DNA of 64,000 nt from Trichosphaerium sp. ATCC 40318 (GCA_038496445.1 JALMLS010000232.1:62001-126000); one strand, 5' to 3'. Positions 1 to 12,166 are shown, counted from the first letter of the stretch. The notes: generated from the sequence alone by a model not told the origin. Made by a program: numbers and translations.

Positions 1-943
1 TGAAGCTACTTCCAACAAAGATAAGTTCTTTTCCAGCTTTTCTTACGAGTTCAGCACCAATAAATCCTATTATTAATGAGGTCATTAAAAGCGACAGGGT
101 TTACATACCAGGCATAGCAGAGCGAACGCCATACTTTCTTGCCTCATAGTTTGCTGTTGATATCATTTTTCTACCGCCAACAGCAACAGGATGGTTCTAG
201 TTTAACCAACAGTTAGTATGATAAACTACCAATTGTTTTTGATTGGCAATTGTACCTTAAGTTCAGGGTTATCACGTTCTTCTACAGAAGCAAAAAATGC
301 ATCCATATCAAGATGAAGCCATCTTTAACAAGAAAAAGTTAAAAGTTCAATATTTCTTGCTTTTTTTTTCCTAGTACGTTTTGGACACATCACGTGATTC
401 TTCTAATTTCTTGACCATCTCATCAACCACACGTTTATCATTTGATGTCACTCTCACATGAACAAGCCATTTTTTCAATGCTTCAATCTTTTCTTGGTTC
501 TTTTTGTTCGCTTCTTGCTTAAACTCATAATACTTTGATCCCCTTGTCTGCTTCAAAATAGACTCATTAACAGAAGCGCTATCAACCTTTTCAAGCCCAC
601 ACTTGTTGGTATTAAGCTTAAGAGAACGTGGCAGTGCTTGAGAACTAACTGGAGGCAAGATGGCCGATGACTGAGCTCTTGAAGACTGATCAATCACGGC
701 GTCATTGGATTCATCTTCTGGTTTGTTTTCAATATGCTGCGAGTCAGCCAAGTCAAACTCCTCGTCATCATCGTCCAGATCTCCAAAATCCTCAAATACA
801 TTCTGTGGTACAGGTGGCTCAACTGTCAGGTCAATAATAGTGTTTGAGGACTCGTGAGAAGTTAAGTCTATTTGGGTTGGTTTGATAAGCGTTTTCTTTG
901 GTTCTGGTGAATTTAAAGGCATGTGAGGATGGTTTAGGCGCAT
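1..943 (-). CDS. POLK: DNA polymerase kappa (Y-family), 5' part, cut by window edge
   Basis: This gene encodes a translesion DNA polymerase that copies past damaged bases in the nucleus. I can splice four exons in frame: 943-378, 322-256, 196-109 and 66-1. The joined sequence reads through the Y-family catalytic core start LDMDAFFASVEERDNPEL, with the metal-binding Asp residues and the steric-gate region. It continues through VAVGGRKMISTANYEARKYG, RSAMPGFIGAEL and a stretch before the window edge. The N-terminal 190 residues hold an acidic low-complexity segment and then a helical KYYEFKQEANKKNQEKI region like the N-clasp of polymerase kappa, which separates it from Rev1, eta and bacterial DinB. 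The little-finger and C-terminal zinc fingers would lie outside the window. The start is the only ATG of the long first exon. Confidence 0.87.
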
Positions 944-1515
944 GCTACTGTTTGTTAGTCTGCTTGATAGATTTTGTGGTTTTTGAGGAAAAACGTTAAA
1001 TGTAGAATGCTAGGATACGCTAATGAAGCGTTGTAGACGGTTTACAGCGACTTTTTAGGAGAAAATGATTGGGTAATAACTAATGTTATTGTTTTGGCAC
1101 CTGTACGTTGTAAATACTTGCCTTGTGTTGTTTGGGTGCGTTTGTAGAGACATGTGCACATGATTACCGTTATTTTCTAACCGCCGGTCCTATGCGAGAA
1201 TTAATAACTCTGTACTGATTTCTACGCGTGAATACACGCATTGCAGACTTTATGTCAAACGCGTACGCTTGTTTCGTCCATAATACAATTCAGCGTACTG
1301 TATGATACAACGGGGTACCTCTTATGCTTGTACACGCGTATGAGGAGTGCGAACAAACAATTTATAGCAATGTTATTGGAAAATTTTGACCAATGTAGAC
1401 TGTCTTATCAGTAATTCGTTGAAAAAGCAAAGCAAGAATAAAAACCGATCGCACCGTCCTATTGCCATTTGTCTTCCGGCGAGCCGATACCACGCTATGT
1501 GTCAGTATACAACAA
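944..1515. other. intergenic, upstream of polymerase kappa
   Basis: I see no coding segment here. It should hold the promoter of the minus-strand polymerase gene. It is somewhat richer in CG than its neighbours (several ACGCGT, GCGTAC and CGTACG words) but has no clear repeat. Confidence 0.5.
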
Positions 1516-1586
1516 GGGATTGTGGAGTAGGGGTAACTCGCTAGACTTTCAATCTAGAGCCAGGGGTTCGATTCCCCTCTTTCTCG
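1516..1586 (+). tRNA. probable tRNA-Glu (anticodon TTC), imperfect acceptor stem
   Basis: The cloverleaf can be drawn by hand. The D arm is 1525-1539 (GAGT/ACTC stem) and the anticodon stem is CTAGA/TCTAG (1541-1545 with 1553-1557). The loop CTTTCAA gives anticodon TTC at 1548-1550. The variable loop is four bases, and the T arm at 1562-1578 has an AGGGG/CCCCT stem and loop TTCGATT. No intron is evident. The acceptor stem (1516-1522 with 1579-1585) has only five of seven pairs, one of them G-U, with two U-U mismatches. It may therefore be a degenerate copy or an unusual tRNA. It is the only tRNA-like sequence I found in the window. Confidence 0.5.
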
Positions 1587-1694
1587 AACAACATAAAGTC
1601 GTCATCATTGCACAAACATAATGTTGATGATATTTTTATTTAATTATGTACTGAGTTTATTTACAAAAGCTGCGACGAGGTGCCACACTGGTTT

Positions 1695-2878
1695 TTATGC
1701 GCTTGATGTTATTGCGTAGCTTACGGTATCACCAGCACTTTCAATCTTTTTACCGCCATCAGGGAACCTCTCACCGCGTTCAGGTAGTCTATAATCGATA
1801 CCTTCTTCAGTACAAAGTGAACGTACGTGTTCCACGTGATCGTAAATATAAGTGCCTAATAACAAGCATTAGATAAAAAGACACATGAAGTAATAAACAG
1901 TTTGAACAAGGCTCATGAAAAAAAAAATGGAAAAACAAAGTACCTCCAAGCCAAGTTGGTATGTTCCATATTGGGATATGTGCAGTCAGACTTTTAGTTT
2001 TGGTAAGAGATACACAGCGACTGTATTTCTTTGGTAGCATCCAACCGAATAGTTTCCATCCAAAAGTCACATACCAAGGCGCATCAATCACAAGAACTTT
2101 CCAATCAGCTATTGGTAAAGCATCCCGGAATGTTTCACATATCTTATCGTCTCCTTCCTTATCTCTTGAATCGCTATCTTTAGGACAGTCTTTGAACATG
2201 TCATTACAATCAACAGCAAACGTTAAGCCATTTTCAAGAGTATCCTTACTACGTAATAGGTAAACAACAAGCAGCAAAAAAAAAGTAGATCAAAGAACAG
2301 TACCTTCTCAATGCTTGAAGCATAGTGTATACAGCCATTTGTACTGCTGAGCTTCTTTGGTCTTTGGAACAATCTGTTATATTCCTTGGTAAAACGCTAA
2401 TTATTTGTTTTCCAGTGTTATCACGTGCTCCAGGTAGCACAGCCTAAAAAGCTTGTCAGATTTCAGTTATCGATAACAAATGACTTACAAATGCTCCAGC
2501 CTCGTAAGATTGTATACATTGGCTAAGAGTAAACGGACCATACTCAATATCCATTTCCTAAAATCTAGGGTTAGTTCCACATCGACGTCTTTAGGGTACT
2601 TCTTGAACGTACACGAAATTTAAGAAGTGATTTATACGCATAGTCAACATCCCATTTGCGTCCAATAAGGAAAGCATGTACAAGATCAGGTTGTCTTAGA
2701 AAATATTTACCATGGTCCAACTCTTCAACTTTCGCATTAAGTGTGTTTAGACGCTATAAAAGAAAAAAACAATCAGAACCAAAACAAGACTACTAAAAAT
2801 ATACAATACCTGTTGTTGGGTTTCGGTAATAGTGGTGTTTGATTCTTCAGGTAAGAAAGTAAAGTGAGTAGATGTCAT
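1695..2878 (-). CDS. CRAL-TRIO (SEC14-like) lipid-binding protein
   Basis: This is a cytosolic lipid-transfer type protein of the SEC14/CRAL-TRIO family. The spliced frame gives an N-terminal helical CRAL-TRIO-N region (HGKYFLRQPDLVHAFLIGRK, then DVDYAYKSLLKFR). The lipid-binding lobe follows, with NGLTFAVDCNDM, PIADWKVLVIDAPWYVTFGW and HIPIWNIPTWLGG. Six introns are inferred; each keeps the frame, and the last joins TWLGG to TYIYDHVEHVRSL. The protein ends in GDTVSYAITSSA. The start at 2878 (MTSTHFTFLPEES) is preferred; an in-frame ATG at 2941 would add 21 residues. No GOLD or other extra domain is visible. Ligand specificity cannot be read from the sequence. Confidence 0.8.
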
Positions 2879-3381
2879 TGTTGTTGTAGTTAGTAGTTTA
2901 TGAGTAGTTGTAAGTTGATACTTTAAGTAATCATTTTGCACTTAAGTGAGGTACTCGCACATAAAAAAATCCCGGACTCCGTCATAAACCGCTAAAGGCA
3001 TTTAATAGCCCAGTGAAACCATTATATTCATTCTTGAACATGTAGTACCCTTCCGGCATATTTTTCTGTCCGACAAGTACCAAAATCTTGCGAAAGCAAA
3101 CCAAGGCAACTATTCGTATAAGTTGTAAAACAAACATCCTAGATTATGAATTTCGGAATTTTGGCTAGCGTAAAAGAAGCGCAGTTGGTGCAAACACAAT
3201 TCAAAGAAAAGAGCTTTGTGGAAACTTAAATTCTTTTTTACCTCGAGACAACTTTATTTAGAATGTAGTATACGTAACATTATACAGTATACAACCATTA
3301 GTATTCATATACAATATTCCAGTGCCATCCTTAGTAAAATTACAAGACCATAAAAAGCCTGAAAAGTTGTTTTGTTTTTGG
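2879..3381. other. intergenic
   Basis: No coding signal is seen. It separates the 5' end of the CRAL-TRIO gene from the 3' end of the kinase gene, both on minus. An AT-rich 3' flank of the kinase gene occupies roughly 3230-3380. Confidence 0.5.
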
Positions 3382-6300
3382 TTATCTCTTCTTGCCAACA
3401 AATAGAGACATGAAAGGACTTCCAGGTACGTATTTCTTAAGCTTCAGAAGAGTTTTACAAATCTTATGGACTTTGTCCAAGCTTTCACAACTACATTTTG
3501 GATCTTCCATAGAATACGTTGCTTTTTCAGACAGTTGTTCATACCTGGAAAAAAACATTAGTTAAGAAAAAAAGAAAACATCTGGTAAGTTTTAGCGTCA
3601 TAATAATTTGACTACCAAGTATAGCGTTTTAAAGATATGTTGTATGATATATTGAAATATAGACGTACATTATCTTTTTATGAAATACATTGCCTTGCTT
3701 ATCAATATAAGTAAGGACAAATGCACCCATATCAGTATTTGAGAAACGACATAAATAAGAGCTATGTTTTGTCTGTTGCCAGTGATTGGTGACAAGACTT
3801 GCTGCTTTTTGTGCGTTTACAAACCCATGAAACCACCTATTAAAAGTTAAAAATGAGAGGCCTTTTGCAACCAACAAGGCTCGAGCCTTTTCAAAAAAAC
3901 AAAAACTGAAAAAAACTTATTAAAAAAAAACTATCAATGCAACAAGTTGTTCAATGCGTACGGTCTTGAGAGTATATGAGTAAGTGTTCTGAAAAAGTCT
4001 TCTACAGGAGAGAATGGTCCAAACCAAGATCCAACATAACAAAATCTCTCAAAAGACACAGTATCATCGTATTGATCACCTACAGAAAAAAATTAGAAAG
4101 GTTTTTTTCGTGCTTTGTTTTGTTTTCACGTACACAATACAGCGTTGAAGCATTTGACGTGTATGGTCTTAAGTTTCGAAAAATCAAGTTGTAGCGTTTC
4201 AATAAATATCTCCTCAAACATCTGATAAGGTACTTTAACTCGTTTCTATAAAACAACTCAGTCACGTGATATTTTTTCGAACATTTTGGTTTGTGAAAAC
4301 TCTATTTTTTTTTTGAGCTGAGCGTACCCTACAACGCCACAATTTCTTACAGATCTTTTTGCCTATTGGGTCAGGACACATTACATCTGTTATTATTTGG
4401 TCATATTTCTTTAGAATTTCGTTAAAGTGCCATCTAGAAAAAGCGCAAAGGTTAGATGATTGCAATAAAGTGCTTCTCTACCTCTTATTGGCATCTTGAT
4501 GCCAGCAATTAACCAACAAGTCTTTAAGCGTCTGTGGCCATAGAGGGAAAAGAGCAGGTCTATGTCCGGATAGAATATGCTTTGTTAACTCCTCTTTACC
4601 CTTAATACTTGGAAACAAGGGTTGAAGAGTCATTAATTCCCACAACATCAAACCAAAACTAGAATAAAAAAAATTAGTTCACTGCTATAAAAAACAAGTC
4701 ATGCTCTTTTTTGTCGTTACCTGTAGACATCTGTCTTGTCACAATAATCAAAAACAGATATTGTAGAGTCATATCTCGCACGTAAAATTTCAGGTGGAGA
4801 GTACTTAACATTCCCTTTAAACCCTCTACAGACTGTATCTGGTTTAAGATGAAGACTTAAACCAAAATCACTAATTTTAACTGTCCAATCATCAGCAACC
4901 TAACAATGTCAGTTCAAATAAATCAAACATCATTAAATAAGAGCATTACCAATAGATTGGCAAGTTTAAGATCTCTGTGAATAATATTATGAGCGTGAAG
5001 CCACTGCAAACCAACGGCGATATCCAAACAAATAAGCAATCGTCTTGGTAAACTATGAATTTCTTGCAAGCACTCCTAAAAGAAAAACAAAAATGTGAGC
5101 GAATGCACGTGTACAAGTATCAATATAAACAGCATATAATTCAAGTACCTTAAGATTACCTCTACCAAGGTATTCTGTAACAATAACAACTTGATTAAGA
5201 GGAGTAATACAAGTACCCATCAACATACATATGTTTGGATGTTTTAGTATCCTAATAATAAAATCAGCATTAAACAAAAGCAAAAAAAACCCTCTAATGT
5301 TGTTACTACCACCGTGGTACCTCATAAGTTTGAGCTCATGTAAAGCTGCTGCAGCGTCTTTTTCAGTAAGTTCTCTTTTAAGAATTTTACATGCTACAGG
5401 GTGACCATGATACTTCCCTTTGTATACATCACCATACTTTCCTTCGCCAATTTTTCTTATCAGCGTAATATCTTCCCATCTGCAAAAAAAATATACATAA
5501 GAATCACTCACAACACTAAACACGATGTGTCTGGTTGTAAAATAAAATACCCAACACCATAAAATACAACTGTACTTACTTTATAATATCATCATCGCTT
5601 AGTTGACTTAAAAACATGTTTGCAATTTTTGAAGGATTACCTCCTCCACGCTTTGTAAGAACATGCATAAGTAAATCAGTCTTTTTCTCGCGTTCTATAC
5701 GTCTCATATTTTTCTCTATAGACCCAAAATAAGGTAAACCAAACATCAAGTATTTCCAGAACAAACACGTTCCAAAAAAAAATTCAAAAAAAAACCAAAA
5801 AAAACGTACCATTTCTCTGGGAGAGGTACTTTAGAGCCAAGGCACTATTCTTTTGTATTTTAGGATCACTACTTGTAAGTAGATTACAAAGAATAGGTAC
5901 AGCTCCTTCTTTACCAATAATACTCTTATTGTTGTCTACAACGCGAGTTAGTCGAAAAAATTGAAAAAAAAAATGGATAAATTGGCTCGTTTCCTTTTTA
6001 GGATTTTAGCAGTTTCTTGCGTACCATTAATCGCCAAATTGCGTAAACACCCTGTAGCCTCTATTTGTAGTCTTTTATCACCTTCTACTATGGCTTCAAG
6101 CAATACTGGAACGCCACCTTGTGCAACAATACCGACTTTGTTTCTATCTAAATGCAAGCGTTAAACATACTATGCGCACGCAATAACGCGATATTTTTCG
6201 AAGAGAGAAAACACCAACATACCATTAACAGATAAATTCCATAGTATAGCAAGCAAGTTTACGCGCAGGAGATAGTTTGAAGACTGTCGAAGCATGTAGT

Positions 6301-6865
6301 TTGAAGAATGACTCAAAACCATAACTGCATACTTTATGAAGCCTTCTTTTGCAAATTTCAGTTGATTGTACTCTATGTAAGTGGTTATGACGCGAGAATA
6401 ATCGAAAAGTGTGACGCAAAACGTATTACTCTAACGTAACGTACCGTTGATAGTGATAATCCTTATCAATCTTGCAGTGTGAAGACGGATAGCACTCCCT
6501 CTACCATTTAATCGACTTTGTAGTGTAGAAGCGCCTTTTCTTCCGGTCAAGTCCCTGTACTCACCTAGAACCGCGTTGGTTACAGAAATAACCCAAAAAC
6601 ATCAATTTAGATTAAAATCATATTGATACGCAACAAATTGCCGAATGATACGTGTGCAATGATAATACTACTGCTTCGATAAAAAAGAGGCCAAAAGTTA
6701 TTTTTTACAACTAATCCAAAAATACGGCGTACTACCACTCGCGCTGAGCTCTATAAGCTTATTTAAAGCGTCAACGGCCTTATCTTCCGCGGAGCGTTCG
6801 CGTAGGACTTGTAAGCACCGGTCGAGCTCTTTTTCAGCAGCAATACTATCGGACTTTTTTGACAT
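3382..6865 (-). CDS. ARM-repeat, protein kinase and SH2 protein (SHK-like)
   Basis: This is a large multi-exon signalling kinase. From the N-terminus it has a short charged helix, then armadillo-type repeats (LLAILWNLSVN, LLEAIVEGDKRLQIEATGCL, ALALKYLSQRN), then a dual-specificity kinase domain. The kinase shows a Gly loop IGEGKYGDVYKG, VACKILK lysine, HRDLKLANLL catalytic loop, SDFGLSL (DFG) and SFGLMLWELMT. Next comes the CPDPIGKKI linker and an EF-like segment (VSFERF, VGSWFGPFSPVEDFF) typical of Dictyostelium SHK kinases. The C-terminal SH2 domain has RWFHGFVNAQKAASL and SSYLCRFSNTDMGAFVLTY, including the FLVRFS-like Arg. All key catalytic residues are present. The end is FMSLFVGKKR followed by a stop. 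SHK proteins usually have kinase then SH2; ARM repeats in front are the odd part. Confidence 0.87.
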
Positions 6866-7285
6866 TCAACATACAGATGGTAATAGCACTCTACCACGAT
6901 TTGAAAAAAACAGAAAAGTAACTTATCAAAAAAAGGTCAAAACAAAACATGGTGTTTACAGAAAATACACTTGAGGGCTTATCACGCTTCGAAGTCGTGC
7001 AATGATAATCGAAAAGCGCAAACACAAGTACTGAAGCTTCACTCTAGTTTATTACCACGTGAGTATCTGAGAATTGCTATTAATTCAAAAACGACTTTGA
7101 TGACACAAAGTATTTTGCCTGTTTTAGCGTAGTACTCCATGTACTATCGAGTAACTTACTGAGTATCAATTTCAATAACTTTATTTGCTTTTAGATGGTG
7201 TACATTATAAAATCCAAACTGAACAACGGTAGTGTGAGCTTATTAATTTTTTTTCGCTAAGTGAAGCCACAAAATTTGTTTTTGT
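6866..7285. other. intergenic, promoter side of the SHK-like gene
   Basis: About 420 bases without coding signal, carrying one CACGTG palindrome at 7056-7061. It should contain the promoter of the minus-strand kinase gene and the 3' end of the PP2C gene. Confidence 0.5.
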
Positions 7286-8923
7286 TTATTCCCCACCTTC
7301 TTCAGTAGTGGAATCTTTTTCAGCGGCATCATCTTTAGTCTCTTCCTTAGTTTCTTCAGCCTTAGGTGTCTCTTCTTCCTTAACTTCCTCTTTAGTTTCT
7401 TCCTTGGCTTCTTTAGTCTCTTCCTTGGCTTCTTCAGCCTTTGGTGTTTCTTCTTCTTCCGTATCCTCACACTTTTCTTTTGTATCTTTAGGTGCTTCAG
7501 CGGCAGCGCCCCATTTGAGATAAGTGACAACTACAGTAACATTGTCCTCGGTTTTTTTAGCCAAAGCTTGCTCTACTAGCAACTTTGCAACTTTTCTGGC
7601 GGTCTTGCCCTCAGCCTTTAATTGCATTATGAACGCAGCCGCTTCTTCGTGATTCATTACATCCCATAAACCGTCGCAAGCAAGGAGTAAAACTCTGAAG
7701 AAAAACCAGTAAGAAGAAAGAAGGAATAACGCGAGAAAAAACAAAAGAAGGTTTTTTTTGTTTTTGTACCTATCTTCATCTGGGGTGAGAGTGTGAGTTT
7801 GTGTTGCTGGCTCCCATGACACAAAGTTTTGTGTAGTTTTAGGTTTCTTAAATTTGGCGTCTCCAAAGGAGCGCGATACAGCTAGAGCACCTGTACAACG
7901 ATAAATAAAAAGAAGCTTATGACAAAAAAAAAAACCAAGACATACCGAATACTCTGCCGAAAAACACGTGACCACCGAGGTCTTCTATTCGCTTTTTCTC
8001 TTTAGCCAAACTAGCTTTGTGAGGAGTTGTGAGGTTGACTGGTACAATTTCACCGCTAAAAAAAGAGGGTCAGCTGACAAGCCTTAAAATAGCAAATATT
8101 TCAACAAAAAAAATAAAAACAAGGTTTTAACGCACTCCTTTTCTTTAATCAATACGCCTTCAGAATCGCCAATATTGGCTATGTACAATGTCTTATCTAC
8201 AACAATTCCACATACAGCAGTACTACCGTTCATCCAACCCTAAGGCATAAAAATCAGACCAAGAACACCCAAAAAAAGAACATGGTCCAATTTTAAATTA
8301 AAAAAGTCGAAAATAATCCAGAAAATAGATTTAGTAGTACCTTCTCATTACTCAAACTAACTATTGTCTCGTCAGTTTTCTTGAATCCTTCAACTATAGC
8401 GCCATCAACATCACCCGCCTTCCATTTGTCACTATCAATGATACACTTGTGTAAGAGACTTTGAACTAGTTGTGCAGCATCGACCTATAGTTACTCGTTA
8501 CATTTACAATAATTCAAAAAAAAAATCAAAGCTCTAAAAGGCAAGGAGAACACCACAACAGCGGTAACTGTCGTAGCGTAGGTCAATTAAAGTTTGTGAA
8601 TCAAAGCTTAATGTAAATTTGTTCTTTTTGATAAAATATTTACTCCGTTGTGCGTTTAAGGTGTAGGTACAACGCGAGAGTGGGTTTACGTTTAAATTAT
8701 TTGCTTGCATAAATTATTAAAAGCTGATTATAAAAAAAAACCGTACGCCACCATGTCCGTCGTATACTCCGAAGAAGCCAAGGGTTTTGCATTGCTTGTC
8801 TTTTGGTAAATTATTATTGCCATCTTCCAACCAGTCAAAGACGACGTGAGTGTCTTCCATGGTGTCGCGGCGGCCTTGTGCCTCAAAGAAGCCCGATTCG
8901 AATGATAAATGAGGTTCTGCCAT
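7286..8923 (-). CDS. PP2C-type protein Ser/Thr phosphatase with acidic tail
   Basis: This is a metal-dependent protein phosphatase. The first exon carries RRDTMEDTHVVFDWL and GFFGVYDGHGG, the metal-binding motifs of the PPM family. Later exons give the VDAAQLVQSLL helix, GWMNGSTAVCGIVV, LYIANIGDSEGVL, GALAVSRSFGDAKFKK and VLLLACDGLWDVMNHEEA, with final-motif Asp in EDNVTVVVTYLKW. The catalytic core is therefore complete. After it, about 70 residues are an imperfect repeat rich in Glu, Lys, Ala and Thr (ETPKAEEAKEETKEA type). The first intron (about 8748-8487) is roughly 260 nt, long for this window. The start is the only ATG before the motif and the exon boundaries keep frame. Confidence 0.9.
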
Positions 8924-9821
8924 GATCGTTGTCTGATATGTTTAGTTTAGCTTTTAAGTGGCCTGTTTGCTTTTTCAAATATTGCCCAGCGCTGAGAAAT
9001 TATGTTTGTGTAAAAATAACACACCAAGAGCGTTACCCGCCTTTGTCAGGTTTTTTTTTGGCTTCACGGCAGTTCTATTTTAGAAAATATAACGTGACTA
9101 TGCTGCCGTAACGACTCTAAGCTCATATTCTCGCTAGTAAAGCGCGAAGCGCAGATTTACTGCGTTAAAGCGAAAAAAGCTAAAGCGCGCTAAAATAATT
9201 GCGCTGGGCGTCTGTTTTAACCAAACAAGTCAAATTATGACTGGGTTGGCGTTAAATTACTTAAAAATCGTCGTACCACCTGATTATGCCTTTATGTATT
9301 ATTTGGTTACTATTCAAAACGCTTGAGAGGCAATTTGAAAGGCAGTAAAGAATTCTAATTTTTTCTCTGGAATAGAATTAAGAAGTCAACAATATCTGCC
9401 GATAATTTTGTTTCACAGCCACGACGTAGCGCTCGGTGATATTCAAGTGAGCGCTCAGATTGTTTTAAGGTGCTACTGGAATACTAAAAAATAACAGGAA
9501 TTTGCCACAAATGCAATTGGACAGTGTCTACAGTACTAGCTATAGCTTTAGATAGCTGTGATCGTAATGTATCGCTCAATTAGATAGAAAACTTTGCATT
9601 AAAAGCGCAGACTCCGTATCCGCAGATGTATTCTTCATTTCTTTTTTGGTATCCTGCTCTATACTCATTTTAACATTAAGGGAGAGTTGCATAGGTCTCT
9701 GGCTTGTTTTATTGTACTTCAAGTGAGTGTAAAACATAGTGTATAGCACTATTACAATGTGTACAAAGCACTGAGAGTAGTGTTGTTTTATATTGTTTAC
9801 CCTGTGAGACCCTAGACGCTG
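8924..9821. other. long intergenic stretch
   Basis: About 900 bases between the divergent PP2C gene and the next plus-strand gene. I see no open reading frame with coding character. Short GCGC and AGCGC words cluster near 9135-9210 but form no clear array. Confidence 0.45.
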
Positions 9822-10455
9822 TTGACTTTCGTTTATTTTACGGGCAAAATACGCTTTTTTTTTTACCTCAAGAAAACCTTAAAATCCTTTAAACTACCCA
9901 GTACAGAACTCAACTCATTCTACAAACTTCTAACTCATCCAAAATGCTTACAACAAACAACAATGGTATTAATAACGCCTTTTTTGCGTACAATGTTAAT
10001 TGCGCGGTGTTCTGGCGCGTTATAACAACGCTAGAGTGTTTACCAGCAGTTAAAAAGAGTTGTAGGTTTCTACGCACGCACAAATCCTTCTCCAATGCTC
10101 GATACGCGTTTGTCACTACCTAAATTGCATCCAAGAACGGAATTACAAAATGGCACAGTGCGTGTAAATTTGCCAGGTTCGTACTCCTTCCCAAGGCTTT
10201 TAAATGACCCAATTAGGTTGCATTCAACTCATGCCTCGCCTTGTTGGTCCACCAATATGCATTACACCAAGTCCAGTATACATTCGCGCTGGAAATCATT
10301 TACCCGTAAGTTACGCTAGCGAAAGAATGCTATACGCGTATTTTTTTAGCGCTAACTTATATCTTACGTGCTCCTAACAGTCCTTGGCATCAAACAATTC
10401 AGTACAAGCCAGCAAGTTATCTAAAAAGCGTAACCGAAGGTATACTATTCAATAA
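9822..10455 (+). CDS. small unknown protein, possible degenerate UEV-like fold
   Basis: An in-frame splice model joins exons ending near 9963, 10022-10175, about 10217-10309 and 10381-10455. The product runs ELNSFYKLLTHP, SVYQQLKRVVGFY, NGTVRVNLPGCIQLMP, GPPICITPSPVYIRAGNHLP and ends KLSKKRNRRYTIQ. The PPIC..P....I..G.H pattern recalls the TSG101 UEV domain (NPPICFV..., IK.GKH), but the rest does not clearly fit, so the assignment is only a suggestion. The start is unclear: the first exon is open from 9822 but its only in-frame ATG is its last codon before the intron. The C-terminal basic KKRNRR could be a nuclear signal. Confidence 0.4.
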
Positions 10456-10551
10456 TTAATTTAAAATGTATCACGTGACCATGTGTAATAATAATTATGA
10501 CTTTTAAGCGATTCAACATCGACAAGATCAATTTCCGCAAAGAGATTCTTT

Positions 10552-11722
10552 ATGAACGCAAATCGTCCAAAAGTGATGGCACAAAGCTCTGATATTAGAA
10601 TGGACGTTATCAATAAGACTCTTGAAGATATGTGGAATAAATCTGTAGCTAACGAACGCCAGGTATGCAAGCTTAGGGTGATTTTATTTGATCAGTGTCA
10701 AGTGTGATTTTTTTTTGTAATGTCAAACTAGAAATTTGTCGATTTAGCGCGAGATGAAACAAGAAGAATGGAAGAAGCTGGCATCGAATTTGACGCTTTT
10801 GGTATCAAGGTATACATATATATTACCTATAAAATCACGTGAGTGATGTTTATATGATTGTAGGAACAACCAAGAAAAAAGAGACCAAAGAAGGACCCAA
10901 ATGCACCAAAAAGAAATATGTCTGCATACTTATTTTTCTCTAACATTAGAAGGTCCATAAAGATATTCTATTGAACATTACTTATGTGTGCTTAGACGTG
11001 ATGTTCAAGATAAACACCCAGAATTAAATTTCACTGAGATTGCTAAAGTACTAAGCAAAATGTGGGCAGAAGCCTCCCCAGAAGATAAAGCTGTACAACA
11101 AAAAGGAATATCGAACTTTATTTCTAAGTGTTGTTTCTTAGGAATTTGAAGAAATGGCAGAAGCTGATAAGAAACGTTACTTTAATCAAAAGAAGGCTTA
11201 TAATGATATGTGCAAAGACCGTGGTATGTTGATTTTGTTTGTTGATCTATTTCTTTTCTTTAATGTTAACACGTGTTGTTCTAGCTATGATGACAGGTTC
11301 ACAATCTCTTCGTATGTTAATGTATCTATTCATTCATTTGCTAATGTTAAATTAAAGCTGTTGGCGGAGTTACTATACAACCAGCACAACAACACAAGTA
11401 TGACTCTTTTGGAGATTTACTATATCATTTTACAGCTTTGTTATTTAAACTACTTTTTTAGTTATGGCACAGTTTCTATGATTAACCCACACACATCAAG
11501 TATCACTGGTAGTCCAGCTCAACACAACTACGACGTACGTCTATACTTGAGTTGGAATTTATTGACACGTGCTGACAATCTCCGTAGGTCGGTCAAGGCA
11601 GTATTAAAGGTCTAGGTATTAATAAAACTAAAAAAAATTCGTTTAGTACATTTACTTATTTCTTTGTTTAAGGTCGCGGTCGCGATGAATTGGCCAGTGG
11701 TATAATTGCGTTCTCGTCATAA
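10552..11722 (+). CDS. HMG-box chromatin protein (HMGB-like)
   Basis: This is a DNA-bending nuclear protein. The first part (NRPKVMAQSSDIRMDVINKT, MWNKSVANERQKFVDLARDE) resembles helices two and three of an HMG box with its start missing. A complete canonical box follows: RPKKDPNAPKRNMSAYLFFS, NIRRRDVQDKHPELNFTEIA, KMWAEASPEDKAEFEEMAEA, KKRYFNQKKAYNDMCKDR. The tail is Gly/Gln/Ser-rich and non-acidic, ending GRGRDELASGIIAFSS. About nine exons splice in frame, one intron beginning GTCCAT. A CACGTG palindrome sits 75 bases before the ATG (10472-10477). An upstream exon completing box one is possible but I could not find it. Confidence 0.85.
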
Positions 11723-12166
11723 ATAATACCACAATAATTTGTTCACTTTTATGGACAAGATGTGCCCCTTTATCTTCCCATCACCCACACCCCACTGTTA
11801 CATAATAAATACCGATTCTTATAATCTTGAAAGCTTTTTTGACAAGCAATCAGTCAATTTTGTTGCGTAACAAACAATATATAGACGTGTCAGAGAAGCA
11901 GCTATAATCTGTACATTTTCCACTAGGCACAAATAGTAAACAGTTCTGTGTAAGATACCAAAAGGCTTGACATCTCCAAAACGAACATTGTGCAACTACA
12001 GACGACTAAGATTCTGTTGTTTGTTGTGGTAGCATTACCGGTCATGTGATTAATCTTTTTTTTACTCAATGATGGTATTTATTTGAGTACTGACGAGGGG
12101 TTACCTTTGTGAAATACATTCAATGAATAAGTGAACTACGTAGGTTTGTTTTTTCAAAGTGTTCAA
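11723..12166. other. intergenic
   Basis: About 440 bases between two plus-strand genes: AT-rich 3' flank of the HMG-box gene, then the promoter of the next gene. No coding signal is seen. Confidence 0.5.

Noticed and set aside
1525..1586. A shorter, D-arm-less tRNA starting at 1525
   Set aside because: It gives six acceptor pairs rather than five, but removes the D arm; the canonical start at 1516 gives all four arms, so I kept that.
7308..7523. Ser/Val/Ala-rich open frame on plus
   Set aside because: It is the antisense of the Glu/Lys tail of the PP2C gene; repetitive coding sequence opens frames on the other strand.
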